Of a DNA stretch of 64,000 bases, positions 33,052-45,479 are shown one piece after another. The translations under genes were made by a program, and so were the position numbers. The DNA comes from Isoetes taiwanensis. Taxonomy: Eukaryota; Streptophyta; Lycopodiopsida; Isoetales; Isoetaceae. Numbering within the stretch: the stretch's first letter is position 1; every line of letters starts with the position of its first letter. The DNA lies in contig JAJEKV010000013.1 in NCBI GenBank assembly GCA_021234155.1, positions 8,937,193 through 9,001,192 on the forward strand, written 5' to 3'. A model generated the notes under the pieces. It did no database searches, had not been told where the DNA came from, and worked only from the letters and a program-made list of their open reading frames with translations.

Positions 33052-34818
33052 TCAGATAACATAGTCAACAATATCTGTAGTATGATCCATGCTTCGGCCA
33101 GGAAGGTCTCCTGGTGTATGAGTAATAGGCGCGCCCTTGTTATTGCCAATTATCCTTGCAGGAACACCCACAGCAGTTGTGTGGGGAGGAATATCCATCA
33201 AGACTAAGGATGATGCACCAATCTTTGCACCATCACCTACTTGTATCGGGCCAAGCAAAGTTGCTCCTGCTCCTATCAATACTCCATTACCAACCTTCGG
33301 GTGTCTGTGGCCTGATGAATTTCCTGTACCACCAAGTGTCACATGGTGCAGAAGTGATACATTGTCTCCAATCACAGCAGTTTCTCCCACAACCACGCCA
33401 GTGGCATGGTCAAAGAGAATCCCTTTTCCAATTCTTGCTCCTGCAAATGATTTAGCTCGTCATGTTCAGCATCATGCTTTTAAGATTTATGAAAACTACC
33501 TGGATGAATGTCTACTTGAAAAACTTCGGATATCCGGTTCTGAAGTGCAAGAGCAAGACCATTGCGCCCTTGGCACCAAAGTCTGTGTGATATGCGATAT
33601 GATTGACATGCAAGAAAACCCTTGTAATTTAGCATTCCATGAACATAACTTGTACAAGCTGGATCCCTCTCTCTAATTGCTTGAATATCCTCGCGGATTG
33701 CTTCCTGCAATGGCTACTTTTTTATTAAGCTTTGTCTACATGTATAACTGTATAAGGATGGCCACATATTAACAAAGTACCTGGATAAAAGCATCTGCGG
33801 CAAATGTTTCTGCAAATAAAGAAAACAGTTGTGTGGACAACAAAGTCATGTTTGCCAGCTTGTTTGCTAAATGGGATGCCAATGAACGTTCCAAAGAAAC
33901 ATGAGAGATAACTGTTGCATAGAAAAAGCTTGCAAGGTATGGTTCTGCTTCTGACTGCTCCATTGCTTCCCTTCTTAATTGCTCCCAGATCAAATCTTTT
34001 TTCCTAACCTAAATATCAGCTTAGACAGTCAAAACCTGCACCGTAAGAAATGAAATATGCCCACTCAAGCACAAAGCAATCACATGGTAGGACTGGCATG
34101 GCAAAACTGCAGCATCCACAACTAAACCATGTGAACTCTGGTTTTTAAATCGTAAAAATCTCAGCAAATTCAATTAGGCTATGCTCCAAATAAAGCATGT
34201 GCCCTGACTCATCTCTGTAGAAGAAGTATCTATATTCTGCTACACTTGCACATTAAGTTTGTGTGACATATCTAAGTTTTGGCTCTAATATTTTTGCTAG
34301 ACTTGCACGTGTTAGAATATGTTGATACATAGAACGTAGTCTGGCTTTCAGCTAGATCAGCTACTTTGCTTAATCTCCATTCTCAAACTAAATGATGCAA
34401 TATATTCCTCCCTTTTCAAGCAATAAAAGCAACATCCAAAATTTTTTATTTCTTACAATTTTTGTGTGTCAAAGAGCTGGCTGGGATGTAAGTCATAAGA
34501 TATTTATCAACAGGCTAATTGTACCTAAATTAGTAAAACTAATCAACTATAAGCATAAGAGAATACTTTGTAAAATAATGATGTGAAAATAGCAAAAGTT
34601 CACATAGGAGACCTGTTGGATAAGAGCAGGCTAAAGGGCCTTAGATATGGGCTGCAAAATGCTATGGCATAAAACAGGAAGTAGAAAAGAATTATCATGG
34701 AGATGATGAGTAACCTTTGAAAGGTCATTACTTGCACTATATCTGCCGAAGTATGCAGCCCAGGTCCATTCCAAGAGCTACACGGTCTTCTCGAGGGCTG
34801 AAGCTTCTGTTGTACCAT
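33052..34818 (-). CDS. SERAT2: Serine O-acetyltransferase, plastid/mitochondrial SERAT2-like
   Basis: Transfers acetyl from acetyl-CoA to L-serine, giving O-acetylserine for cysteine synthesis; it works in a complex with O-acetylserine (thiol)-lyase. Exons: 34732-34818 (start uncertain), 33781-34008, 33500-33704, 33052-33440; all GT-AG, phases continuous; introns of 723, 76 and 59 bp. Visible: the SAT N-terminal helical domain (EQLRREAMEQSEAEPYLASF, RDPACTSYVHGMLNYKGFLA) and the left-handed beta-helix with the DIHPGARIGKG, DHATGVVVGETAV and LLHHVTLGGTG hexapeptide region carrying the catalytic His residues. The C-terminus MDHTTDIVDYVI ends in Ile, as needed to dock into the lyase. The first in-frame ATG (34818) gives about 302 aa. 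The frame is open for another 240 bp upstream without an ATG and looks transit-peptide-like, so an upstream exon is possible. Confidence 0.9.
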
Positions 34819-35063
34819 GGAGGATCCAATCTGCTTGCTTTCGAAACTTTTATCAAGATTGCAGCCTGCAAAACATACCACTTTGGGGCCACGGTTCAAG
34901 CTGCAACAATATTGCTGCAAAGTCGGGGATGCCCTCGATTTGAACTGGCAAATTCTTTTTTCCTGACAGAAAGCCGCATTTCGCCCGAAACAGTGGACCG
35001 ATGGATAATCGCCATATGGTGTTCCAAGCCAGAACTCAAGTTTATAGTTTCGGGTAGATCACG
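34819..35063 (-). other. Possible 5' coding extension of the acetyltransferase
   Basis: In the same minus frame as the first exon there is no stop between 34818 and about 35061. The sequence is rich in Ser, Cys, Arg and Lys (RICQFKSRASPTLQQYCCSL) with few acidic residues, as in organelle transit peptides. It has no ATG in this frame. An ATG at 35015 opens another frame, which stops near 34890. Either an intron or a frameshift lies here, or translation starts at 34818. Confidence 0.35.
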
Positions 35064-35139
35064 TGATGACACGTCACATTCTATTCTAGAACGAAATTGT
35101 GTCTTAATTCAATGTACAGGAATCTCAGTTTAAACTCAT

Positions 35140-37780
35140 TCTGTCCACATGCAATGTATGTTTCTTCTTCTCTAACAAGAAAATTTTAACATCCAACCTA
35201 CTCGTGAGACCAAGAAGATTGTTATAGTGGCCATGGTTGAGCCATCCTTTGATGGTCCTCATGATGAGGCGAGGCGCCACGTTTTACAACCCTTTTACAA
35301 TGGATGGAAATTGTATATTGTTTGAAGTTGCTAATTTTGGGTTTATGTGGGTGGGGAGTCCATGTGTAACCAATGGGTAGGGTTAACATTGGTATTCTGG
35401 ACAGATAGGCACTAAAATTTTGGGGGTTTTTTTTTCCTGCAAGTAAGAGCGAGGTTGGCTTAGTAGTGTCTTGCAGCCCTGGATCATGGAGGTTCTATTT
35501 TGGTCTGGCCTTATCCTATCTCCCGAGGGATGCACTAATTAGAAGTAGGGGGTATGGATATTTGCATTCGTAAAGTAGCCAAAAACATCCCTAGTATGCT
35601 GACCTTTGGAAGCTAATTGAACCCTTAACACTAGACCTGTTTCTGGGACCATTCCTGATCCATGGACCAGAACTGGCCCATATGACCTTTGCCACTTAGA
35701 CCCCCGTAACTCACGAAAGAAATTTCAATTTTACAATATACTACCATCATTTGAGTCTTCACTTATTTCTTAATGATCTCTGAGAATTTCAAGACCAATG
35801 GGGCCACCTATACCTTGTGGTGATTGCTCAAACCTTGGAGAATTTGGCAGTTTCTGCACCAGTCCAGAACTGCCTTCTTCAATATTTCTCGCATAAAGTG
35901 ACCTAAACCTAGCTAAAGTTGGAGGTATTTACCTGTTTATCATAGAACACATTGAGTTTTATGTTCCCATATTTTCTTGCTATCATCTGACATCGGTGGA
36001 TGCCGCCAAACCCTCAAGAATTGTTACTGTCTCATTATAACAAGTTTTGGTTTAATTCTTGTGGCCATGAGTTGCTAACTATACGAGCTACGGTTTCATG
36101 ATTTTTTGGAGTGTTTATAAGTCATGTTAACCTCAATATCTACTAAAAGAATTTATTATACAGAATTCTGGACAAAAGTATATGTTAAAATGCTCCAATA
36201 ACAACTAACCATAATGCCATGTGGGTAATAAATGATGCGTTCTATTTATATCTACATAGAACATAACTCTTATCAACTTACATATAGTGTAACTAGGGTG
36301 TAACCATGCAATTTTTGGAATTCAAACATGATGTACAACAGCCGGATTAACACATTAGAGCATAAAAAGTTGGGCCAACTCCATAATTATAGCTCCAAAA
36401 CTCCACAATGATTAAATAGTGATGTTTATTGATGAATTCAAGTGGATGTTGTGAAGTTTAGCCATGACAATATATAAATAGACCACATAACATTTTATAT
36501 ATGCTTCTTTGGTTCATAGAAAGAGACACTATTTTTCCCCAAATATGCCTTTAAAATAGTTCAAAATGTGAGAAATGACATATATAGAGATCTCTTATAT
36601 AGGTTGTATGGTCTTATTGAAAAAAATACCATGAAATCTGCTAATTTCTTACTAGCATAAACTTCATATCTGTGTTACTGCTATAAAGCATTGTCATCCA
36701 AGTAGAATAATATTGCATATAAGTTATCTTTCATGTATATTATATTTTTTACGGATGCAAACCTTTATTGGCAATAGAAATCTCTAGTTGCATGCTAAAA
36801 TAACAAGTTATTGCTAAGGTTTTAATTTATATAAGCACGTATCACCATTTATGGTCCAGGAGACCAATTGATATATCTCTCACTAGCCTTATCCATTTTC
36901 CCCCATATAATGATACTATGGCTTTTTAGCTTCGATCACACGATTTTTGAAAGGTGTAAGTGAAAGTCCATGTAGGTTCAATTGGTCATAAATACCCTAT
37001 AAATTCTCAAATTTTTGTGCTTCAACCTTACCTTTAAATTATGCAAGCTAACTTAATCAATTAATTTTGTCATATAGAGAATCATACAAGTAAACTATAT
37101 GTGAAAGTTGCAAAATTGATTAAGGTGGCACCACTAATAATTTTTAAACTTTCAGTCATTTGGACCAATGATAGCAGTCTATCTTGATTTTTTTATAGTA
37201 AAAGTTTTTCATATTTTTCATTAGTTCTTTTTGCATTAGTTTCTTGACATGAGATATTTTGAGGATGTGATTTTGTAAAGTCATACCTTATGGCACAAAT
37301 CTAGAATAAACATGGAAGATATAATATAATTGATGCTATCTATTCTAGTACAATCCTCAAGATAATGAACAACAAATATTTTTTGTGAACAAAGTGGTCC
37401 AAGAGCTAGTCGTGTCCCAAAACTCAACTTGAAATGGACTAACATAAGGATACTATCAATTTTTAAATGAACTATGGACTAGTAATAAGCGGGTACATAT
37501 ATCTTTTTTAGCACGCCAGTCTAACCAAGCGTGCAACCCTCCTTGCAATTCTAAGCTATCCACGTAGCATGTCCACCTCATAAAAAGCTGATGTGGCAAA
37601 AGTTTCACCGTTAGATTTTTTTCTTTAAAAATCTACGGCCAAGAAAATTAGAAAATGGGTAAAAAAAAGCACGGAGATGGAAAAAGCCACGAATACCTGC
37701 TCGTTATTTTATTTGGGTCTGCGAGACAGGAATAGTCTTTTTTGCATTTCTTCCTGCCGCCCATTGCGAAGGCTGTAGCG
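35140..37780. other. AT-rich intergenic DNA
   Basis: 2.6 kb with no ORF above background, no LTR ends and no RNA gene that I can recognise. It includes the upstream region of the acetyltransferase gene. Confidence 0.5.
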
Positions 37781-37787
37781 AATCCGT

Positions 37788-38193
37788 TTACCAATAGTAA
37801 ACTGGTAAGATAAGATGGTATTGCGAAAAAAATGTCTTCGTTGGATTAGTTAGGATGCGCCTAGCTCCATGGATTTTCAGATTTCGGCTGTGTTGTAGGA
37901 AATTTTTCCTGTGACCAACTCTTTTTTGTTCGACATTGCATATTGCATGTAGCAAATTTTGGGCGCTTTCCTGGAGATCCTGGCAACAGTCTGGCAGTTT
38001 GTCAAAGGCTTCCAATCCAACACACAAAATTTCGATCTGGGAGTTTGTCAAAGGCCTCCAATGCTCCTGTAAGTGACCCACAGCTTTTGTAAGCATGTAT
38101 TTGCCGGCCCTTGTTCAAAACTCGTAAAGTACGACAAGCTTTGAAAATATAAAGCACAGTAATGGCATCTCCAGTTATCCCCCTAAGTTTCAT
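37788..38193 (-). pseudogene. PPR protein fragment
   Basis: The minus strand reads FKACRTLRVLNKGRQIHAY, then KSCGSLTGALEAFDKLPDR and NFVCW, the PLS-type pentatricopeptide repeat pattern (family form: LKACASLGALEQGKQIHA ... [23 protein letters not shown]). About 25-30 residues between the two blocks are deleted. The EAFDKLPD block is repeated at about 37985-38010 in a shifted context (LEAFDKLPDCCQDLQ). Such proteins act in organelle RNA editing and processing; this piece covers about two repeats and is non-functional. Confidence 0.7.
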
Positions 38194-39835
38194 CTATTGA
38201 TGACATTTTAATTCCTTTTAAGAAAGCGCACAGCCGACAGTACTGACGTTAGTCTCATGCACTACTGTTTGGGCGTGAAGAATGGAACGGATGTTTGGGC
38301 GTGAAGCATGGAACGGAAGTGCTTACTTAACCAAACTCTTATGAGCTGGGTCTAAACTGTCATTAGACATCAAAGATGAGTGTATATGCTCCTCCTTATC
38401 ATCAATTGATAGCATTTTTTTGAGTGTTTGCTTCCTTGGGTTTATTCGCAATTGTATCCCTTTTTATGCCGATGATCTCTGATGGAGAAGTGAGTCACTA
38501 CATCAATTATAAAGGTATGTATCTATTTCGCATTTCGATTTTTATTCTCAATTATGACAAAGAAAACTCCATCTGTTCAAAGTCTCAGGCATAACATCCT
38601 CTCTCCGGTGGCGGGCAAAATTCTGTTAAGAGTGCTGCACACATGGGCTATGGTAGAAGAAGTTTGATGAAGATCTTGTAAGACCTATTCATGCTTGCAA
38701 AATGGAGCTTGAGGATCCTTTTCCATCTGAGACAAACCATCTTTCTTTGAAGAATTTAGGTTTTCTAGACCGGTATTCTCCTAAATCTTTATGCTTTTCT
38801 TTGTTCAAGCTAGCCTCATTTATTACTCTTCATAAATATGATAGCATCCTCACATTGCATATTAGTCACGGATTATTTTCCTAATATTGATTTGCTTTTG
38901 CCTTTTGGTAACGTGGAAACTCTAGCAAGTTCTTTGTCTTTTAATTGCATTCTACGCGAAACATCTCCGGTGCTTTTCTACCAAGTCTATTTCAAGATGC
39001 CCTCCAATGCACTCTCATGGGACCACATCTGATGCCATAAGCTGGACAAAAATACTGCATGCCTCTATAAATGAATCATATGTATTATATGAACACAAAT
39101 ATTACACTTTTCATACATGTGACATCATTATGAATTCTCCGAGTATATACCGCTACACACACAATTATTCTGCATTTTCGGTAGACGGTTGTGATTTGGT
39201 CCACATTTTCAACATACCCAATTTAATTTCTTCTCTTCTAACAATTTGAAAAGTGCAAACCATATGCTCAATCAAGAGTTGTTCTAAATCACCTGCCTCC
39301 CCTGTCCATATAGAACTCAAGTTATGCTCGGCCTTTACCTATGGCTGCTTATATCAAATAATGCTATTAGATCCCCACGATGTTGTTGCCCTCGTGCTTA
39401 TTTGAAGAACTTTGGCGGTGTCTTTGGTTCATGGAAATAACCCGCCAAGGCTTGGATTGAGGTTAACAAACCTGCCCCAAATGCGGGAGCGGTGTGTTCT
39501 CTTGTTCCGCACACAAACTAGTCATCCATTAGATCCCCTCGGCCTTGAAAGAGGTTACGATGCTAGCGCAGTGGTCGAGGCGGTGGAGCAACTCCGGAGG
39601 TAAACTAGCTCTGCTTTTAAATATCGTGTCTTGTCACTTCTTGATTGAAATATCTAATTTCAGATCACGAGATGCCATGAGGCGTGCCATTAGGATGTGC
39701 CATTCAAGAAGTTCAAGAAGTTCAATATGAATGCCATGTGACCCCGGCCATGTGGAGGAGGTTCTTGTGCGGGATTTTGGCTCTGCCATGGTTCCTTGGA
39801 AGGTCAACCTCACCTTGCCATATTTTTGCTTGCAT
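38194..39835. other. Gene-poor DNA
   Basis: No gene that I can support. A 28-bp tandem duplication (TTTGGGCGTGAAGMATGGAACGG) occurs near 38268-38317. A tRNA-like A-box string (TAGCGCAGTGG, 39564) lacks a partner B box. Confidence 0.4.
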
Positions 39836-39837
39836 GC

Positions 39838-40680
39838 ATGCGGTTGTTGTTCATAAGGTGCCGCTCGCCCACATGCCATGATCATACTTTAACACTCAAG
39901 GAGACATATTTTGCACATTCCATGACATGTATAGTGCGTGTGCAAATTGATTGACTTGTTCAATTACATGAATTTGTAGTCCATCGTGAGATCGCATCAT
40001 ATGATCGATATAAAGTTGCCTATTTCAGGAGATCATTTACATTTGTATTACGGATGTAGAATCGGTTTATTCACTTGTCGGCAATCAATCCTTTTGCAAC
40101 TGGAATCAAGATGAACTTGAACTTATAGGGAATCAAGATGAGGAAAGTGCCTATACTACACAAATGTGTCTACTGATTGGAGGCTTGGATTACGCATCCA
40201 ATGCAACATTTGCTACCTTGTTCAAATGTCCCTTTAATCAACTTAATAATATTGTCCTTTCGGGCTATGCTTTACACAAGTATGAATCCAATGGTTTTCA
40301 AGCGGTTGTTCATAAGGTCTATGATCATACTTTAACACTCAAGGAGACATATTTTGCACATTCCATGACATGTATAGTGCGTGTGCAAATTGATTGACTT
40401 GCTTCAATTATGAATTTGTAGTCCATATTGCATCATATGATCGATTGTAAAGTTTTGCCTATTTCAGCTCACATTTTCGTTACGGATGTAGAATCGGTTT
40501 ATTCACTTGTTTGGCAATCAATCGGCCAACTATTAAGATGAACTTGAACTTATAGGGAATCAAGATAATGTGTACTACACAAATGTGTCTACTGATTGAA
40601 GGCTTAGATTCTGGCATCCAATGCAACATTTGCTACCTTGTTCAGTGTCCCTTTGTAATCAACTTGGCAAGTAGATAATG
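39838..40680. repeat. Tandem duplication, about 443-460-bp unit
   Basis: Two diverged copies. GCGGTTGTT...CATAAGGT occurs near 39840 and 40300, ATCATACTTTAACACTCAAG at 39881 and 40324, then GTGTGCAAATTGATTGACTT, TACGGATGTAGAATCGGTTT and CACAAATGTGTCTACTGATT in the same order in both. Each copy differs by small indels. A 77-codon + frame (40164-40397) spans the junction; I recognise nothing in it. Confidence 0.75.
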
Positions 40681-40689
40681 CTTTACATT

Positions 40690-42620
40690 TCTTTAATAAA
40701 ATCTTTGCCACTAGTTCTGTTGTTACTTTTGATGTCTACAAGATACCTTTTGTGCATTTTGAAACTGATCCTTTTTTGCATATTTGGAAATCCAGATGCT
40801 TTGCGGTATATGCAGTTCATAGTGATGATCGAATGGTGGTATATGCTTTGTGATGATCGAATGGTGGTATCAATCAATAAGAACGAAAGTAACAAAGACA
40901 CCAGCTATATATCCATCCATCACCACCGCCTCCTCCGCCAAAGGTCATCACCATAACAACACACCTAATATTAAATATTTACATTATGTCTATAACAATA
41001 TATCTGTAACTTTGTAGAGTTATGATCTTGTTTGTGAGTGCACCATGACAGAGATGTAGAAGAAATGTTTGCTTTAGCCTATTGGTCGTGATGAGGCCCC
41101 CACAGAGCGCTGGACCACGAAAGCGGACTACTTGGTCGCGTTGTCTTTGTATTCCTCTTCACCCCTTTTTTTTTTGGTGAAGCTCGAAAGGGGAGAAGAG
41201 TCTCAATCTGCAGGGGCCACTTGACTTGGCCGCTTCTTCGATCCATTCATTTAAAAAGCCGAGATTGAATGCTCCTTGACCCCATCTGTGATCATTTCGA
41301 AAATTGGAAGAATCCATCCCCCTTTGCTCGTCGGGAGTTGAAAACAAATGCAGAGGCCTTTTTTTACAAGCAGCAAAGAATTCACGTGGGGAGTTTACTT
41401 AAATATGTTCCCCCTCTAGTTCCTACAACAATTAAAACAATGGTACTATGTGGATTATGCACCCTGTTAAGCATGATATCATATAAATTATGCAGATTTA
41501 TCTCACAATTTTAAACATGCAGTCAACATTGTTTGCTTAAGACCCTGTTGAGTTAGGATCTAAGCACATGTTTAAGATAGAACTTGAGGTGTCAAGTTTG
41601 TGCATAACTTGAAAGGTAAAATTTAGTCTAAGAAATCCATCTTACGTACAGCCTAAGTGAGGTTTTGGAGGCAAAACTTAAAATTCCAGAAAAAAATGGA
41701 TAACTGCTTTTTGACTTTGGGATATTGAATGAGAGCTTAGAATGAATTTTTTTGGCTAGCTAGCCTCGGAGACCAAGATGCTTTCAGATAATGACCCACA
41801 TGGTGATGGTCTGGGTTTTAAAAATAATGTGTTGAATCTGCAAGTGGGGAGGGAATAAGCAGAACCATGACTATTCTCTATCTAGACAAAACCTATATAT
41901 CAAGTACATTGGCCTTTCCTGCGGTGCCATCACACGCAGTGAAAAACATCGGCTTACATAGTTACAGACTCACTGAGTAGAAAGGTGGAGTTTTTTGGAC
42001 AAAGCGTGTGAGTGAGCAAACCACGAGTAATTAAACATTCAAAGGTGTATCATCATTCTTAAACCAGATCAAACGGCCGCCGGATACTACGGTGGAATAT
42101 GTCCAAACAAATGTGTCTTGATCATTTACCTCCCATGTTCTCTGCGACTACCATAGTAAAAGGATCACTACAAGAAGGTCAGCAGACCTTGTCCATAGCC
42201 ATGGCTACTGTGCAAACAGTCTGTCCGAATGTTCTTTTTGCCAATATCTTCAATTCCCTTTTTGGGTTTAGGGGTTTTCTAAGATTAGATAAATCTATTT
42301 TCTAACAGCATTGTTATTCTACATGAAACATTGATTTTGTTTTTGTTTCAAGCTGGATAAACAGGAATATTCATGCTCCATTCCCAAGACAATGTTGCTT
42401 TTATTGTGTTGCTGAATAAGATATATCTAAGTAAATTACTGTTTATGATTTTGTCCTTTGTCTAGATGCAAGTGTATTTTACTGTCTTAACATTTCGGAT
42501 AGATGCAAAGACCGTGTGTTACTTGCCTCAATCATTTATGGCAACTAGCCAAGTGTGGGCAATATCTTAATATCATCTCTCAATGTATTCATAGGTTCTT
42601 AAATAGGTGTTCACACTTTC
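40690..42620. other. Gene-poor DNA with a GC-richer tract at 41090-41345
   Basis: Mostly AT-rich. The segment 41090-41345 is more GC-rich and lacks the surrounding word usage (GGACCACGAAAGCGGACTAC, TCGAAAGGGGAGAAGAGTCT). A 62-codon minus frame covers part of it. It may be organelle-derived, but no organelle gene was identified. Confidence 0.3.
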
Positions 42621-42626
42621 TTTTGA

Positions 42627-43315
42627 CGAACATCATGCACGTTACCATCCAATTTTCCGAATCAGAAAATGGTGCCTAACAATTTTGGGCAACCGCTTGT
42701 ATGTGCACCGTAAATAAGTTAACCTAAGATCCTATGTTAAATAGACCACAACAAGCAGGGTGAGACTGCTTGTTGTGGTAAGGGCATAAAGATAAAATTA
42801 ATATATGAACTATTTAACCTAAGATCCTATGTTAAATAGACCACAACAAGCAGGGTGAGACTGCTTGTTGTGGTAAGGGCATAAAGATAAAATTAATATA
42901 TGAACTTAGGACAATCATATAGATTCTAATTGTTGCCTACGCTAGAGAACAATCATCAAAATATTTCTAGCAAGGAAGGGCATAAAGATGTGTTGTAGAA
43001 CAGAATGGGGGAAACCATTAATCCGGATGGCTCAAAACCTTCAATTGCGGACCTGTTTTAATTCTTGACCTCAACATTTATTCACCAAAAATAACATCTT
43101 GATCCCCATAAACGTTGGAGTCAAAGAAGGGTAATATTATCTAAAGGTTTTTTTGGATTAAGTTGATTTACTTTTTTTTATATGCAGGAACAGAAGGAAA
43201 ATATGTTCTTGATGGAATTACGTAATTTCCATGTGACATCATGCACGTCACCGTTGGAGTCAACCCAATTTTTTGAATCAGAAAATGGTGCCTAACAATT
43301 TTGGGCAACCATTAG
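42627..43315 (+). repeat. Dispersed direct repeat pair
   Basis: GAATCAGAAAATGGTGCCTA and the following ACAATTTTGGGCAACC occur at about 42658-42693 and 43274-43309. Both are preceded by CATCATGCACGT. Two copies of about 70 bp flank the tandem duplication at 42721. Confidence 0.6.
42721..42910. repeat. Near-perfect 95-bp tandem duplication containing a hairpin
   Basis: AACCTAAGATCCTATGTTAA begins both units (42721 and 42816) and the 95-bp units are identical through the last TATATGAACT. Each unit carries an inverted repeat CCACAACAAGCAG - 7-nt loop - CTGCTTGTTGTGG, a perfect 13-bp stem. Confidence 0.9.
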
Positions 43316-45180
43316 TAATAAGGCTTGTATTTTTGGGGAGCACAAAAATAGGTAGAACGTTAATATTCCACGTTTCTTCTTTGTGATGAATAACACACTC
43401 ATTAAAAGTCACCCATTCTTTACTTACCGTTCCTGCTCTAATTTTGATGTGAGTGTGTAACCATTAGTATGTTTAACTTGAATATGTATGTGTAACTCAG
43501 TGTATTGCACTCGTTTTCCTCCAGTGTTAGTTCCAAAGACAGAATTCTTTGGCCATTTCTTTGGGCATCAAATCTGTATTTCGGGCTTTGCTTAGCTATT
43601 GTTATATTTGCATCATGCAATTTATATCTCTTCCAAGTAAAGTTAACTCTGGTTCTATTGTACCACTTAAATCTTATTTCAAGCAGCATTTATGCTGCCT
43701 GATTTATTCCTTGAAGAAAGGTTTAACTTTAAACGTGGCATCCTTGCTTCCAATAGCCAGGTGATAGGTGGCAGATCATGTCAATTTTTGTAAGCTATTT
43801 AGCATTGTATAGCTTGTTCGAAATTATATTTAGTTGTAAAATACGTCTCCTTTGCACAATTAAGTAGGCAATTTAAATGTTGAGTGCTTATATCACAGTT
43901 GAATATTGATAATAATATTGGAATTTCAGTTCAACAGAAAGTGCATAAAGTACAGCGATAACAGATCATTTGATTAAGAGCTTGCATCAGCAACATCGCA
44001 GTTCTCCACTTACTGCCATGAATGTAAAAGTTGAGGTGCTTGTCATCTCTCTGAACATGTAGACCATGTACTCTGACAACTGTGGCTTGCTATCTGCTGC
44101 AAGCTTGTTTTGCCTCTTTCGAATATGATGTGGCTGCACAACACAAAGATGCAGATTTATGGAGATCTTTTGGCATGCACATGGTTATTAGACTAGCCTG
44201 AAATTATCAACATGAATGTTGATATGGGAAGCCATTTACTCAAAGGCGGCTATATATAAACCTAATAGTCGTATACAACTGGCTGAGTATGTCAACATCA
44301 AGGATTTCATGGCCTCTCTTGCAGCTATTACCTTTAAACCTAGTATTGTTGAAATAGTCAAAACAACGCTTCCGTATTATCACAAACTTTCGACTTGAAA
44401 TGATGCAGTAAATTGCCTCTCTTGCCATGTGCAACCATAATTTGGTTCTAGAGTTGTTTCCTTGCCCACCTTTCCTGAAAACTTTAATTTGCTCATACAC
44501 AGATGGCACATGCTTTTGGAGTTGCAATTATTTGAAATTTACCACACTACATATAACACCTATTGCCAAAAGGAGCTTGTATATTTGAAATCTTAAACCA
44601 CCACCATAAATGTCTAAGCATGATGTATTTATCGAAGATGGATCTTCTGCATTACTTAAATTTACTATGGCTATGGCACAATCGAAACGATATAAGACCT
44701 AGAGATGCGTTCTCGAGGCAAAAATGTTATTGGACCGAGACTTGGCACTTTCATCATGGCATCATGTTTTTATGTTGAGCACAATATATGAACACAATAT
44801 ATGATGTGTGCTATTGGATGTAATTTTCTGACCTATACCCTGAGCCCTAGGAGAGCCCTTTGTTAGAAATAATAGACTGCTTAATCTCATGGCAGCCAGT
44901 TGAAGTAATTTGAGCCCAACATCATAATTGATCCATGCAAACTGGTACACTGAATCAATCTTTTAAGACCAGTGTATAATCGTTCTTATTCTCCAATTGG
45001 AAGAAAACCACAGTATTTGCTCTCTTAGAAAGTTTCCAGTTGTCCTTTGATGATTTTGAATATTTTCTTCAGCTTTTGTCTTTCATGTTCCCAAACTTTT
45101 TCAGGTGACTTTGATTATAGAGTTTTGTTCAATGGCGATCTTGTGTTAGGCGCGAGAAGAGAAGAATGTTCTTCTATGTC
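42911..45180. other. Gene-poor DNA
   Basis: AT-rich. Several 60-95-codon frames exist on both strands, without recognisable motifs or splice-supported extension. Confidence 0.4.
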
Positions 45181-45182
45181 AT

Positions 45183-45475
45183 AACCATGCTTTTGACTTG
45201 GGGTATGATTGCATGGACTTCTTCTCTACAAGATTTTGCTTCTTCTTATGTATTTTCCTTTATGACTGGTGTTATTGCAGGGCTAAAATCTGTGTTTTAT
45301 TGTGCAGAGGTGTTCTTCACCATAACCATATAACCATGCTTTTGTCTTGGGAAATGATTGCATGGACTTCTTCTCTACATGATTTTCCTTCTCCTTATGT
45401 ATTTTCTTTTATGAAAGGTGTTATTGCATGGGCTAAAATCTGTGTTTTATTGTGCAGAGGTGTTCTTCATGGTTT
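45183..45475 (+). repeat. Tandem duplication, 149-bp unit
   Basis: GCATGGACTTCTTCTCTACA at 45211 and 45360, with GTTATTGCA, GGGCTAAAATCTGTGTTTTA and TTGTGCAGAGGTGTTCTTCA following in both. Two copies with a few substitutions. A 127-codon + frame runs through both only because of the local composition. Confidence 0.8.
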
Positions 45476-45479
45476 TATA

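Noticed and set aside
33137-33676. 179-codon plus-strand ORF
   Set aside because: Antisense shadow of the acetyltransferase exons and crosses their intron.
34717-35133. 138-codon plus-strand ORF
   Set aside because: Antisense to the acetyltransferase first exon; no motif of its own.
39545-39601. tRNA or SINE head at TAGCGCAGTGGTCGAGGCGG
   Set aside because: Only an A-box-like string; no B box at the right distance and no tail or duplication.
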